Part shown: piece after piece, positions 34,518-43,995 of the stretch
How the letters are laid out: each line of letters starts with the position of its first letter
Numbering within the stretch: position 1 is the stretch's first letter
DNA from: Desulfovibrionaceae bacterium
GTDB lineage: Bacteria; Desulfobacterota; Desulfovibrionia; Desulfovibrionales; Desulfovibrionaceae
NCBI GenBank assembly: GCA_910575755.1
Contig: CAJTFO010000002.1
Coordinates: 62,001 to 126,000, forward strand
Reading direction: 5' to 3'
DNA: 64,000 bases
The notes under the pieces: generated by a model
Seen by the model: only the letters and a program-made list of their open reading frames with translations
Database searches by the model: none
Told to the model about the DNA's origin: nothing
Made by a program: the position numbers and the translations under genes

Positions 34518-35810
34518 ATGGACACTCTGCATGAACTGGCCCAGCGCCTCATGGCGCTGGACGACAGGATCACCGCCTGCATGAAATGCGGCATGTGCCA
34601 GTCGGTCTGCCCCATGTTCGGGGCTTCCGGCAAGGAAGCCGATGTGGCGCGCGGCAAGCTTTTTCTGATCAACAACATGGCGCATGAGCTGTTGAAAGAC
34701 CCTGAGGCCCTGGCCGACAAGCTCGGTCGTTGCCTGCTCTGCGGCTCGTGCCAGGCCGCCTGCCCTCCGGGCGTGAAAATCATGGAAGTTTTCATGGAGG
34801 CGCGCGAACTGGTCAACGCCTACTTGGGCCTGCACCCGGTAAAGAAGATGGTGTTCCGCACCCTGCTGGCCAGGCCGGGCCTGTTCAATTTCGCCATGCG
34901 CGTGGGCGCGCCCATGCAGGGCCTGGTCTTCCGCAAAACCGGCGATGCGCAGGGCACGGTCTGCGCGCCCATGCTCAATTTCATGCTGGGCGACAGGCAT
35001 ATCCGCCCCCTGGCGCAAAAGCCCCTGCACGCCGTACACGGCGCGCTGGACGAACCGAGGCGGGCCGGCGGGCTGAAGGTGGCCTTCTATCCCGGCTGTC
35101 TGGGCGACAAGATGTATACCGAGATGGCCGAGGCCTGCCTCAAGGTGCTGCGCCATCATAACGTGGCGGTATTCATGCCCGCGGGCCTGGCCTGCTGCGG
35201 CATTCCCGCGCTTTCCTCCGGCGATGCCGAGGGCATGCTCAGACAGATGAAGGTCAACCTTGATGTGCTCGCCAGGGGCGATTTTGATTATCTGCTGAGT
35301 CCCTGCGGCTCCTGCACCTCCACCATCAAGGAGCTGTGGCCGCGCTATGCCGGCCGTCTGGGCGGCCTGGAGAGCAGGCAGGCCGAAAAGCTGGCGGAAA
35401 AGACTATGGACATCAACGCCTTTCTGGTGGATGTGCTCAAGGTGGAAGCGGCGACGCCCGCGGCCGACGCCGTGCCCGTCACTTATCATGATTCCTGCCA
35501 TCTCAAAAAGGCGCTGGGTGTGAGCGCGCAGCCCCGCACGGTCATCGCGGCCAACCCCGGCTACGCGTTGACGGAAATGGCCGAGGCCGACCGCTGTTGC
35601 GGCTGCGGCGGCTCCTTCAATCTTTTCCATTACGACTATTCCCGCCGGATCGGCCAGCGCAAGCGCGACAACGTGGCGGCCACGGGCGCGCGGGTGGTGG
35701 CGGCGGGCTGCCCGGCCTGCATGATGCAGCTTGAGGATGTGCTTTCGCACAATAATGATGCCGTGCGCGTCAAGCATCCGGTGGAAATCTACGCAGAAAG
35801 CCTGAAGTAG
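34518..35810 (+). CDS. Fe-S subunit of lactate dehydrogenase, GlcF type (CCG domains)
   Basis: 430 residues. Two 4Fe-4S motifs at the N-terminus (CMKCGMCQSVCPM, residues about 20-32, and CLLCGSCQAACPPG, about 74-87), then two CCG cysteine-rich domains (FYPGCL...GLACCGIP and DSCH...DRCCGCGG). Takes electrons from the GlcD flavoprotein and passes them on, probably to the membrane quinone pool or to a cytochrome. Starts 3 bases after the dehydrogenase stop, so the two are one operon and almost certainly one complex. Confidence 0.92.
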   Translation: MDTLHELAQRLMALDDRITACMKCGMCQSVCPMFGASGKEADVARGKLFLINNMAHELLKDPEALADKLGRCLLCGSCQAACPPGVKIMEVFMEARELVNAYLGLHPVKKMVFRTLLARPGLFNFAMRVGAPMQGLVFRKTGDAQGTVCAPMLNFMLGDRHIRPLAQKPLHAVHGALDEPRRAGGLKVAFYPGCLGDKMYTEMAEACLKVLRHHNVAVFMPAGLACCGIPALSSGDAEGMLRQMKVNLDVLARGDFDYLLSPCGSCTSTIKELWPRYAGRLGGLESRQAEKLAEKTMDINAFLVDVLKVEAATPAADAVPVTYHDSCHLKKALGVSAQPRTVIAANPGYALTEMAEADRCCGCGGSFNLFHYDYSRRIGQRKRDNVAATGARVVAAGCPACMMQLEDVLSHNNDAVRVKHPVEIYAESLK

Positions 35811-35864
35811 GCGCGCGCGGATCTGTCCGCGCTCTGCACCAAAGCCGTTCAAAGGAGTTAACGT

Positions 35865-36497
35865 ATGCCCCCTGTGAACCTGGAACTGGTAGAGGCCTTC
35901 AGCGCCAAAGCCGCCATCGTCAACGCCGTGGTGCAGGAAGTGCCGTCAATGGCGGCGGCCCTGCAGTATGTGGTGGACGTCTGTGAAAGCAAGGCTCCGG
36001 CCGAACTGCTGGCCGACGAGCCGGGCGTGGAGCAAGGCCCGCTCGGTCCCAACAAGGTGCCTACTCGTGTACAGCGCGTCGTGGCCGCGCCCGACCTCGG
36101 CGAAGAAGATTTCGCCGTGCTGGCCAAAGCCTGTGAGGAAAAAGGCTTTGCCTGCCTGCGCGAAGGTCTGCGCAACCGTCTGGCCGGCATAGATGTGGGG
36201 TTGTCCCGCTCCCTGGCGGGCGTGGCCGGCAGCGGCACCTGCCTGATGAACACTGACAACGAAGACGTGCGGCTGGCCGGGATGATCTCTGAAATTCACA
36301 TCATCCTGCTGCGCAAATCCGATATTTACCCTGACCTGCCTTCCATCGCCCCCCTGCTGCGCGAGCGCATGAATGCCGGGTCCGCCAGCTATACAACGCT
36401 GATTACCGGCCCAAGCCGCACCGCGGATATTGAAAGGGTGGGCGCCGTGGGCGTGCACGGCCCGCTGGAACTGCACATTATTCTTCTGGAGGACTAG
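35865..36497 (+). CDS. LutC-type LUD-domain protein
   Basis: 210 residues, LUD domain only. Family features are the GLSRSLAGVAGSGTCLMNTDNEDVRLAGMI segment, the GPSRTADIERVGAVGVHGP block and the C-terminal LHIILLED. LutC belongs to the L-lactate oxidation complex LutABC. The ATG at 35865 follows AAAGGAG. Six bases separate it from the LutB-type gene. Confidence 0.9.
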   Translation: MPPVNLELVEAFSAKAAIVNAVVQEVPSMAAALQYVVDVCESKAPAELLADEPGVEQGPLGPNKVPTRVQRVVAAPDLGEEDFAVLAKACEEKGFACLREGLRNRLAGIDVGLSRSLAGVAGSGTCLMNTDNEDVRLAGMISEIHIILLRKSDIYPDLPSIAPLLRERMNAGSASYTTLITGPSRTADIERVGAVGVHGPLELHIILLED

Positions 36498-36502
36498 AGA
36501 CC

Positions 36503-38656
36503 ATGCATGAAGCGCCCAAATCTCTTTCCGACTACCGCAAGCAAATGGACGAGGCTTTGCAGGACGACTTCCTGCGGCGCACTCTGGACACCTTTGCCGT
36601 ATCCTACCGGGCCAACCGCGAGGCCGTGTTCAAGGACGTGGACGAGCGCGGCCTCATTGCCAAGATAGCCGAAGCCAAGGACTACGCCTGCCAGCACATG
36701 GAGGAACTCTACCAGCAGTTCAAGGAGCAGGCGGAAAAGCGCGGCGTGCATGTGCACCGCGCGGCCACGGCCAGGGAAGCCAACGAGATCATTGCCCGCA
36801 TCGCCAAAGAAAACAATGTCAAGCGGGTGGTCAAATCCAAGTCCATGACCGCCGAGGAAATCCAGCTCAATCCCGCGCTGGAGGCCGAGGGCATGATTGT
36901 GGATGAAACGGACCTGGGCGAATGGATCATCCAGCTGCGCCATGAAGGCCCGTCGCATATGGTCATGCCCGCCATTCACCTTTCGCGCTATCAGGTGGCC
37001 GACGACTTCACCAAGGCCACGGGCGAAAAGCAGGATTCCGACGTTCAGAAGCTGGTCAAGGTGGCCCGCGTGCAGTTGCGCCGCAAGTTCATCGCCGCGG
37101 ATATGGGCATCAGCGGCTGCAACTTCGCCGTGGCCGAAACCGGGGCCGTGTCCACCGTGACCAACGAGGGCAATGCCCGCATGGTCACCACCCTGCCGCG
37201 CGTGCATGTGGCCATCGCGGGTCTGGACAAGCTGATTCCCACTCTGGACCAGGCCCTCACGGCCCTGCTGGTTCTGCCGCGCAACGCCACGGCCCAGCGC
37301 CTCACCGCGTATGTCACCTGGATGTGCGGGGCCGGACCCTGCGCTTCCGCGCCGGACAATAAAAAGATCATGCATGTGGTCTTTCTGGACAACGGTCGTA
37401 CCGAGATTGCCAAGGACCCGCTCTTCTCGCAGATTTTCCGCTGCGTGCGCTGCGGCGCCTGCGCCAACGTCTGCCCTGTGTTCCGCCTGGTGGGCGGCCA
37501 CAAGATGGGCTATATCTACATTGGCGCCATTGGTCTGATCCTGACCTATTTCTTCCACGGCAAGGACAAGGCCAAGGTGCTTTGCCAGAACTGTGTGGGC
37601 TGTGAATCCTGCGCCAATATCTGTGCCGGCGGCATTGAGCTGCCGCGCCTGATCCGCGAGATCCGCAGCCGCGTCACGGAAGAGCAGGGCGGCGGCGCCC
37701 CGGCGGCCCTGCTGGGTTCGGTGATGAAAAACCGCAAGCTCTTCCACAGCCTGCTCAAATTCGCCAAGTACGCCCAGAAGCCCTTTACCGGCGGCACACA
37801 GTTCCAGCGGCATCTGCCGGCCATGTTCCTGGGCAAGCACGGCTTCAAGGCGCTGCCGGCCATTGCCAGCAAGTCCTTCCGCGACCGCTGGCCGGAAATC
37901 GCGCCCAAGTCTCAGAACCCGACCATGCGGGTGGCCATTTTCAGCGGCTGCGCCCAGGATTTTGTCTATCCCGAGCAGCTTGAAGCCTGCGTGAAGATTC
38001 TGGCGGCCAAGAATGTGGCCGTGGAATTTCCTCTGGAGCAGACCTGCTGCGGCCTGCCCCTGGAAATGATGGGCCAGCGCAAAACCTCCATTGACGTGGC
38101 CAGACAGAACGTCCAGGCTTTCGCCGTGGGCAAGTACGATGCCATCATCACCCTTTGCGCCAGCTGCGCCTCGCACCTGAAGCATGTTTATCCCAAAATT
38201 CTGGCCGAGGAAGCGGACATTCTGCCCCAGGCCAGGCTCTTCGCGGATAAGGTCATTGACTTCAGCTCCTTTGTGCATGACAGGCTGGGGCTCAAGGCTG
38301 AGGATTTCACCAATTCCGGCGAAAGAGTCACCTATCACGCCTCCTGCCACCTCTGCCGCGGCCTGGGCGTCAAGGAAGCCCCGCGCGAACTCATCGCGGA
38401 CGCGGCCAAGTATGTGCCCTGCGAGGAGGAAGAGGTCTGCTGCGGCTTTGGCGGCACCTATTCCATGAAATTCCCGGAAATCTCGGCCCGCCTGCTGGAA
38501 AACAAGCTGAAGAACATCCGTGAGGCGCGCGCCGACCGCCTGGTGGTGGACTGCCCCGGCTGCGTCATGCAGTTGCGCGGCGGCGCGGAAAAGACCGGCC
38601 TGAACGTCAAGGTGCAGCACATCGCCGAATTGCTGGCTGAAAACCTCAAGCATTAG
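36503..38656 (+). CDS. LutB-type L-lactate oxidation Fe-S protein with LUD and CCG domains
   Basis: 717 residues. Residues 1-300 form a LUD domain (AETGAVSTVTNEGNARMVTTLPRVHVA). Two 4Fe-4S sites follow (CVRCGACANVCPVF; CQNCVGCESCANICAGG), and the C-terminal half contains two CCG domains (IFSGCAQDFVYP...CCGLPLEMMG and HASCHLCRGLG...CCGFGGTYS). It therefore combines LutB with a LutA-like part in one chain, as in D. vulgaris. Together with LutC it would oxidise L-lactate, so the cluster covers both isomers. GGAGG lies ten bases before the ATG. Confidence 0.9.
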   Translation: MHEAPKSLSDYRKQMDEALQDDFLRRTLDTFAVSYRANREAVFKDVDERGLIAKIAEAKDYACQHMEELYQQFKEQAEKRGVHVHRAATAREANEIIARIAKENNVKRVVKSKSMTAEEIQLNPALEAEGMIVDETDLGEWIIQLRHEGPSHMVMPAIHLSRYQVADDFTKATGEKQDSDVQKLVKVARVQLRRKFIAADMGISGCNFAVAETGAVSTVTNEGNARMVTTLPRVHVAIAGLDKLIPTLDQALTALLVLPRNATAQRLTAYVTWMCGAGPCASAPDNKKIMHVVFLDNGRTEIAKDPLFSQIFRCVRCGACANVCPVFRLVGGHKMGYIYIGAIGLILTYFFHGKDKAKVLCQNCVGCESCANICAGGIELPRLIREIRSRVTEEQGGGAPAALLGSVMKNRKLFHSLLKFAKYAQKPFTGGTQFQRHLPAMFLGKHGFKALPAIASKSFRDRWPEIAPKSQNPTMRVAIFSGCAQDFVYPEQLEACVKILAAKNVAVEFPLEQTCCGLPLEMMGQRKTSIDVARQNVQAFAVGKYDAIITLCASCASHLKHVYPKILAEEADILPQARLFADKVIDFSSFVHDRLGLKAEDFTNSGERVTYHASCHLCRGLGVKEAPRELIADAAKYVPCEEEEVCCGFGGTYSMKFPEISARLLENKLKNIREARADRLVVDCPGCVMQLRGGAEKTGLNVKVQHIAELLAENLKH

Positions 38657-38689
38657 AACATGTACCTGATGAAATCAGGTACATGTTCT
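38655..38689 (+). terminator. Perfect 16-bp hairpin overlapping the lutB-type stop codon
   Basis: AGAACATGTACCTGAT (38655-38670), GAA loop, exact reverse complement at 38674-38689. The left arm includes the last bases of the stop codon. No T-tract follows, so it may protect the 3' end or partly end the transcript before the permease gene. Confidence 0.65.
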
Positions 38690-39120
38690 GTTGGCCGCGC
38701 AAGCGGACAAGCGGCCCAATGAGCGGAAAAAGCCACGCTTTTTCCGCGAAATGACGGCGGCGAGCAGATTGAAAATGTACATTTTCAATCGAGAAATGCT
38801 ATAGAGCCTGTTTGCCAGGGCTGCGCTGTTCCACGCCTCAAGCTGGAAACAGCAAGCCGCCAGCAGACTCGGGAAGGGCGGCCCGGCCGTCCTTCCCCTC
38901 ACTATAAAAAATATCCGGGGAGGGCAGGCGCTTAGCAAGAAAAAAGGACGCGCTCTTGCGTTGTTATAGCTTTTTACGTTATGCAAATATATCTGGCAGG
39001 AAAGGTATTTGCTCCGCGTGCCGGCGCGGAGAGAGCGGGATCGGCCGGAAAACGCCGGGCGTTTTCAATCTGCTGAACGGTTTGTCCCGCGGATCCGGTT
39101 AACCAAGTAGGGAGGTCTTC
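38690..39120. promoter_or_regulatory. Leader of the lactate permease gene, with a 24-bp palindrome
   Basis: A 431-bp gap without a gene. At 38767-38790 there is a perfect palindrome with half-site GATTGAAAATGT, a good candidate for a regulator-binding site; TTTTCAATC recurs at about 39063. The length suggests lctP has its own promoter. I could not identify -35/-10 or sigma-54 elements with confidence. Confidence 0.45.
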
Positions 39121-40809
39121 ATGTCTGTTGGAATGCTGGCGTTACTGGCGGTCATCCCCATTGTGGTGGCCCTTGTCCTGATGGTAGGCATGCGCTGGCC
39201 CGCCACAAGGGCCATGCCCGTGGCATGGCTGGCCTGCGTGATCTGCGGCCTGGTGGGCTGGAAACTGGATGTCATGTACCTGGCGGCTCTTTCCCTTCAG
39301 GGCGTGGTGGTTGCCGTGGGCGTGCTCATCATTGTTTTCGGCGCTATTCTCGTTCTGTATACCCTTGAGCAAAGCGGCGGCATGGAGACCATCCAGTACG
39401 GCATGCAGAACGTAAGCCGCGACAGACGTATTCAGACCATCATCATCGGTTTCCTTTTCGCCGCTTTCATTGAAGGCGCGGCAGGCTTCGGCACGCCGGC
39501 GGCCCTGGCCGCTCCCCTGCTGCTGGGTCTGGGTTTTCCGGCCATGGCCGCCGCCGTGGTCTGCCTGGTGTTCAACTCCGTGCCTGTAACCTTCGGTGCG
39601 GTTGGCACGCCGGTTATCGTGGGTTTCGGCTTTCTGAAAAAGCCGGTGGCTGAAGCCGTGGCCGCCAATCCCGGTTTGCCCTTCACTTCCTATGACGGTT
39701 TCTGCAAGGTGGTGAGCGAGTGGGCCACGCTTATGCATGCCCCCATGGCCATTATTCTGACCATATTCATGCTTGGTTTTCTGACCCGCTTTTTCGGCAA
39801 GGAACAATCCTGGAGCATCGGCTTCCGGGCCTGGAAGTTCTGCGTGTTCGCCGCTGTCTGCTTCCTGATTCCCTATCTGCTCTGCGCCTGGCTGCTCGGC
39901 CCCGAGTTCCCGGCCATGCTCGGCGGTCTCATCGGCCTGGGCGTGGTGGTCTGGGCCACCAAGAAGGGCATCTGCGTGCCCAGGGACGTCTGGGGCTTTG
40001 CGCCCTCCAATGAATGGGATCCCTCCTGGTCCGGCACCACGCCGGTGAGCACCAAGACCGAATTCCAGGCGCACATGAGCCAGTTTCAGGCCTGGCTGCC
40101 CTATGTGCTCATCTGCGCCCTGCTGGTGATCTCCCGCGTGCCCCAGCTGGGCCTCAAGGGCATTCTGACCGCTCAGAAGCTGAGCTTCAACAATATTCTT
40201 GGTTTTCAGGGAGTCAGCGCCAGCATTGACTATCTGTATCTGCCGGGCACCTTCTTCATCGTGGTGTCCCTGCTGACCATTCTGCTGCACAAGATGCCCG
40301 CCTCCGCCGTCAAGGCCGCCTGGGGCGAAAGCCTGCGCAAAATGAAGGCCCCGACCATCGCCCTGATCTTCGCCGTGGCTCTGGTCTCCATTTTCCGCGG
40401 TTCCGGCGCCAATCCGGCGGGCGTGCCTTCCATGCCCCTGGCCCTGGCCGAGGCCGTGGCCGCCGCCGCCGGCAGCGTCTGGCCCATACTGGCCGCTTTC
40501 GTGGGCGGTCTTGGCGCGTTCATCACCGGTTCCTGCACTGTTTCTGACCTGATGTTCGCCGAATTCCAGTGGGGCATGGCCGCCACTCTGGAACTGCCCC
40601 GCCAGATCATCGTGGCCGCCCAGGGCGTGGGCGGCGCCATGGGCAACATGGTCTGCGTGCATAACATCGTGGCCGCCTGCGCCGTGGTGGGGCTTTCCGG
40701 TCGTGAAGGCGAGGTGCTCAAGCGCACCTTCTGGCCCTTCGTGCTGTACGGCGTTGTGGTGGGCATCCTCTGCTGGGCGCTCATCGCCGCCAATCCCAAT
40801 GCGTTCTAG
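39121..40809 (+). CDS. L-lactate permease, LctP family
   Basis: 562 residues, about 12-14 membrane helices over the full length. Proton-lactate (and glycolate) symporter. Family signatures: [33 protein letters not shown], a large loop around 280-310, and [27 protein letters not shown] and [20 protein letters not shown] segments near the end. The ATG has GGGAGG upstream. Located directly after the lactate dehydrogenase genes, so it supplies their substrate. Confidence 0.95.
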   Translation: MSVGMLALLAVIPIVVALVLMVGMRWPATRAMPVAWLACVICGLVGWKLDVMYLAALSLQGVVVAVGVLIIVFGAILVLYTLEQSGGMETIQYGMQNVSRDRRIQTIIIGFLFAAFIEGAAGFGTPAALAAPLLLGLGFPAMAAAVVCLVFNSVPVTFGAVGTPVIVGFGFLKKPVAEAVAANPGLPFTSYDGFCKVVSEWATLMHAPMAIILTIFMLGFLTRFFGKEQSWSIGFRAWKFCVFAAVCFLIPYLLCAWLLGPEFPAMLGGLIGLGVVVWATKKGICVPRDVWGFAPSNEWDPSWSGTTPVSTKTEFQAHMSQFQAWLPYVLICALLVISRVPQLGLKGILTAQKLSFNNILGFQGVSASIDYLYLPGTFFIVVSLLTILLHKMPASAVKAAWGESLRKMKAPTIALIFAVALVSIFRGSGANPAGVPSMPLALAEAVAAAAGSVWPILAAFVGGLGAFITGSCTVSDLMFAEFQWGMAATLELPRQIIVAAQGVGGAMGNMVCVHNIVAACAVVGLSGREGEVLKRTFWPFVLYGVVVGILCWALIAANPNAF

Positions 40810-40821
40810 GTTCTGATCCGC

Positions 40822-40852
40822 AGGCGTCCGACCCCGGAGGGGTCGGACGCCT
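40822..40852 (+). terminator. GC-rich 14-bp hairpin after lctP
   Basis: AGGCGTCCGACCCC (40822-40835), GGA loop, perfect complement at 40839-40852. No T-run. It lies between lctP and crcB, 12 bases before the crcB start. Confidence 0.65.
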
Positions 40853-40863
40853 CGACATCTGCC

Positions 40864-41262
40864 ATGCTTTCTTCTCTGCTTGCCCTCTGCGCGGGCGCGT
40901 CAGCCGGGGCCGTGCTGCGCTGGCTGCTCGGTCTGGCCCTGAATTCTTTTTTTCCGATCGTGCCCTTGGGCACCCTGGCTGCCAACTGGCTGGGCGGGTA
41001 TATTATTGGCCTGGCTCTCAGCCTGTTCGCCTTTTTTCCCGCCCTGGGCGCGGAATGGCGTCTGCCGGTGGTGACCGGTTTCTTGGGCGCGCTGACCACC
41101 TTTTCCACATTTTCGGCGGAAGTGGCGGCCCTGATTCAGCAGGGCCGGCTGCTCTGGGCCGGCGGCGCCGTGGCGCTGCATGTCTGCGGCTCTTTGCTTA
41201 TGACGTTTCTGGGGATGGGAACATTCTCCCTGATCCGGCAGGGCTGGAGCGCGTGGCGTTAG
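40864..41262 (+). CDS. crcB: Fluoride channel CrcB/Fluc
   Basis: 132 residues, four membrane helices. Exports fluoride as a dual-topology dimer. Shows [12 protein letters not shown] in helix 1, [16 protein letters not shown] with the conserved Asn, and [16 protein letters not shown] with the Phe/Thr track. No fluoride riboswitch was found upstream; the space before it is taken by the lctP hairpin. Confidence 0.92.
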   Translation: MLSSLLALCAGASAGAVLRWLLGLALNSFFPIVPLGTLAANWLGGYIIGLALSLFAFFPALGAEWRLPVVTGFLGALTTFSTFSAEVAALIQQGRLLWAGGAVALHVCGSLLMTFLGMGTFSLIRQGWSAWR

Positions 41263-41393
41263 AGCCTGCTTTTGCCCGTGGGCCTTGGCCGACGCCGGGG
41301 GCAAAGCCGCCTCCCTGCGTGAAAACGGGCAAAGCGCGTGACGTTTCAGACCGACTGTCTGACCGCGCCCCACGCGGAGGGCTGACAAGGAAA

Positions 41394-41433
41394 AACGCGG
41401 AACGGCATTTCGCAAGCTGGCCTGTTCCGCGTT
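41394..41433. terminator. Terminator between crcB and a minus-strand gene
   Basis: AACGCGGAAC (41394-41403) pairs with GTTCCGCGTT (41424-41433). On the minus strand it is followed by TTTTT, so it ends the gene at 41476-41880. Confidence 0.7.
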
Positions 41434-41475
41434 ACTGTAGATTGCTGTGGTGTTGCGCGGATGCGCTGGCCGCTT

Positions 41476-41880
41476 CTAATGTCCGGCCAGGGAGGGAATG
41501 CGCCACCAGTACCAGAGGCTGACCAGCGTGTTGTCCTGGGGCTGCCATTCGCCGCAATGCTCAAAATGGTGCAGAATCTGTCTTTCGATGTCGCTCGGGG
41601 CGCGTTCTGGCGATTTCTGCTGTCTGAGCCGGAAAAAGATGGCCAGACATTCAAAAAGGCTGAAGCAATCCTCATCGCTGACAATACCCGTTTCCAGAAG
41701 TTTGATAAACTCCTGATAAAAAGGATTTTCCTCAGGCACGCATCTGTCGAAATCCGCGCTGTATTCCATGAGAAATTTCAAGCCCTGGCAGAACAGCAGA
41801 TGGATAGGCTCCGACGAAGCATGCGCCACGCGTGCCGAATACAATTGCGCCATATTGTCCCGGTATGTGGAAAGGGGCAT
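41476..41880 (-). CDS. Hypothetical protein, 134 aa
   Basis: Not recognised. I start it at 41880 (MPLSTYRDN), where AGGAG lies seven bases upstream; an in-frame ATG at 41940 lacks a ribosome site. Soluble, helical, with a cluster of acidic and aromatic residues and a WYWW patch near the C-terminus. Upstream DNA (41900-42000) is AT-rich. A terminator with T5 follows it, so it is a single-gene transcript. Confidence 0.6.
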   Translation of the reverse strand: MPLSTYRDNMAQLYSARVAHASSEPIHLLFCQGLKFLMEYSADFDRCVPEENPFYQEFIKLLETGIVSDEDCFSLFECLAIFFRLRQQKSPERAPSDIERQILHHFEHCGEWQPQDNTLVSLWYWWRIPSLAGH

Positions 41881-42028
41881 ATTTTCGCTCCTGTGCAGCT
41901 CATTTCTCATGAGTATATGGAAACTTTTATAAAAATCCACGTTTTTTTATGCGTAACACGATATAGTTTAAAAATCAAATGGTTATCATTTTGATATGGC
42001 AAAAAACCTGTGGGAGCCAGCTATGCCG

Positions 42029-42580
42029 CTACTGTAGCCCGCGACGAGGTTGCAGATACTGCGGTTGAAAAAACAGACGGTATCGCTTGACCGGGGAAGG
42101 ATGAGTCGGTTTGGCCACTTGCCCTTCAATGGAGAGTGGTTTGTCAGAGAGGCCGAAGGGCTGGAGTTGATCCGGCGAGAGCGCCGCCCGCGCAAAACCT
42201 TCTCCGGTAAGATAGATCACCGGCATGCTGCTTGCCGCGCTGCCCGCCATCAGTACCGTACCCGAGGGCCTGCCGCCCGGGCTGTTCCGCGCCGCAGTGG
42301 CGTTGAGCAGGCTGGGCATGCGTACATCGGTGCGCCGCAGTACTTCCAGAAAATCATTGCCCGTGCGCCCCACGAAGGTCAGCAGGGAGGAACCGTCGTC
42401 GGAGACCAGCAAACTGACAGGCATGGTGCCGCCGTGAATGCCCATATAGGCGGGACGCGCTCCGGCGGGCATGGTCACCCATCCTTCATCGGCTTCCATC
42501 CCGGCAACCGGGCCTGCCGCGCATAAGCTCGGGCACAGGAGAGCCAGCAGACATAGCATGTGAATGTTTAATTTTTTCAT
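42029..42580 (-). CDS. Hypothetical secreted protein, 183 aa
   Basis: Start taken at 42580 because it gives a good signal peptide (MKKLNIHMLCLLALLCPSLCAAG, cut near residue 20). The mature part has a LLVSDDGSSLLTFVGRTGNDFLEVLRR stretch and short Gly/Ser/Pro-rich segments. No family recognised. The ribosome site is weak. Lies between two other minus-strand genes of unclear role. Confidence 0.55.
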   Translation of the reverse strand: MKKLNIHMLCLLALLCPSLCAAGPVAGMEADEGWVTMPAGARPAYMGIHGGTMPVSLLVSDDGSSLLTFVGRTGNDFLEVLRRTDVRMPSLLNATAARNSPGGRPSGTVLMAGSAASSMPVIYLTGEGFARAALSPDQLQPFGLSDKPLSIEGQVAKPTHPSPVKRYRLFFQPQYLQPRRGLQ

Positions 42581-42772
42581 GCGATTCTGTAAAATCACAT
42601 CCGGCTTTGTTGCGCATCTTTTCCATGTCCGGTCCGGTTCAGGCCGGGACAAGGGATATGCTCACAAGCTGATTCCAGCGTGAAACAGATTCGGAAAACT
42701 TCTCTGTGAAATATGAGGCTAGTAATTCGCAGTAGCCTTGTCAAGTTGTCCGTTTTGGGCTGCACAGGGTGT

Positions 42773-43900
42773 TCAGCGGGGGCGGCGTTGCCGTGCGACC
42801 GGCGCGGGCGCGGCGGGCTGCGCCCGCGGTTGCGGCGGCGTGAGATCCGGCGGTGGCGGAATTGTGGGCAGATTTTTGTCATTGCCCAGAAAATGCAGAA
42901 AAAAGTCGCTCAGCGCGTCATCCATCTGCTGATGGATGACGTTGCGTTCCTCCGCACTGACGGAACGGCACAGCTCGGGCAGTTCAGCGGCCAGGGATTC
43001 CGGACAGGGAGCCATCAGCGCGCCGGTGTCTGCCCGCGGCAGGCTGACATAGGGGGCCTTGCCGTTCATCAGTCGGGCTATGGAACCAACGTGCAGTTCA
43101 GAGCGGTTCATGGCGTCGTTCTCGGCGGCGATCAGCAGCAGCGGGGGATGAAAATAGCGGAACGAAGCGGAGCTGAACAGCATGCCGAAGCCCGGGGCCA
43201 CGGCGGCCACCGCCTTGATGCGGGGATCGGCCAGGCTTTTGGTCAGCGGCAGGCTGTGGCAGATGCCGTCCATCCTGTCGCGAGCCCAGCGGTTGCAATA
43301 GATGTCCTGCTGCCCGGCCCTGGCGCAGTAGTCCGGCCAGGAGAGGCAATCGGGCAAGGCCCCGCCCAGCAGCAGCGCGGCGGCGCCGCCTGTGCCGAAA
43401 CCCAGCAGGCCGATGCGGTTTTTGTCAATACTGGCGGCAAGCTCCGCATCATTCAGCAGGAGGTCAATGACGCCTGAAAGTTCTCTGACCCTGCTTTCCA
43501 ACTGCCGCCAGGTGAAGAGCAGGCTCATGTCGTCCATGCAGTCCCGGGCATGTGTGGGCGCGGCGACCACAAATCCGTAAGAAGCCATCCTGGCAGCGGT
43601 GTCATGGTAGGAAAAACGCGTGCCCGGCGAAGCGTGGGACAGCAGCAGGAGCGGAAAGCGTCCTTCCACGGCTTTGCCGTTGCGCGCCGCTGAAACAGTC
43701 CAGGGCGCGTAATTGAGCGTGCGCGGGGGACGGACGCTGGGGTACCAGATATTCACATCCAGACGCAGATTGGCGTCCGCCGACCATTGCCCCAGCGTGC
43801 GGAAACCCACCTGATAGGAGTCGGCCGCCACGGCGGCGCGCGCCGGAACAAAAAGCTGGAACAAAAGCAGCAGAGCGAAAACGATGAAGCGTATGGGCAT
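42773..43900 (-). CDS. Periplasmic alpha/beta-hydrolase-fold protein lacking catalytic Ser and His
   Basis: 375 residues from the ATG at 43900, with a signal peptide (about 1-25). It has the frame of dienelactone/PAF-acetylhydrolase-like proteins: LLLLSHASPGTRFSYHDTAARMASYGFVVAAPTH, a nucleophile-elbow strand IGLLGFGTGG, and LLLIAAENDAMN with the acid. The elbow reads G-F-G-T-G where G-x-S-x-G is expected, so the nucleophile position is Gly169. The place where relatives have Gly-His is Asp291-Thr292. Asp262 is kept. It is therefore unlikely to hydrolyse esters by the usual route. The C-terminus is Pro-rich. It may bind rather than cut its ligand. Confidence 0.75.
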   Translation of the reverse strand: MPIRFIVFALLLLFQLFVPARAAVAADSYQVGFRTLGQWSADANLRLDVNIWYPSVRPPRTLNYAPWTVSAARNGKAVEGRFPLLLLSHASPGTRFSYHDTAARMASYGFVVAAPTHARDCMDDMSLLFTWRQLESRVRELSGVIDLLLNDAELAASIDKNRIGLLGFGTGGAAALLLGGALPDCLSWPDYCARAGQQDIYCNRWARDRMDGICHSLPLTKSLADPRIKAVAAVAPGFGMLFSSASFRYFHPPLLLIAAENDAMNRSELHVGSIARLMNGKAPYVSLPRADTGALMAPCPESLAAELPELCRSVSAEERNVIHQQMDDALSDFFLHFLGNDKNLPTIPPPPDLTPPQPRAQPAAPAPVARQRRPR

Positions 43901-43995
43901 GGCCGTTGTTGTGCCACAAGCCGGCTTGCGGTACAAGAGTCGGGCCGCAACGCGACCGCCCGCTGTGAAATCCGGCGCGCAAGGAGAAAGCCTGG

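Noticed and set aside
38990-39025. Sigma-54 promoter before lctP (TGGCAGG ... TTGCT)
   Set aside because: Spacing between GG and GC does not fit the strict -24/-12 rule; the alternative pairing has a poor -24 box.
40810-40863. Fluoride riboswitch before crcB
   Set aside because: The space is filled by the lctP hairpin; the conserved pseudoknot sequence is absent.
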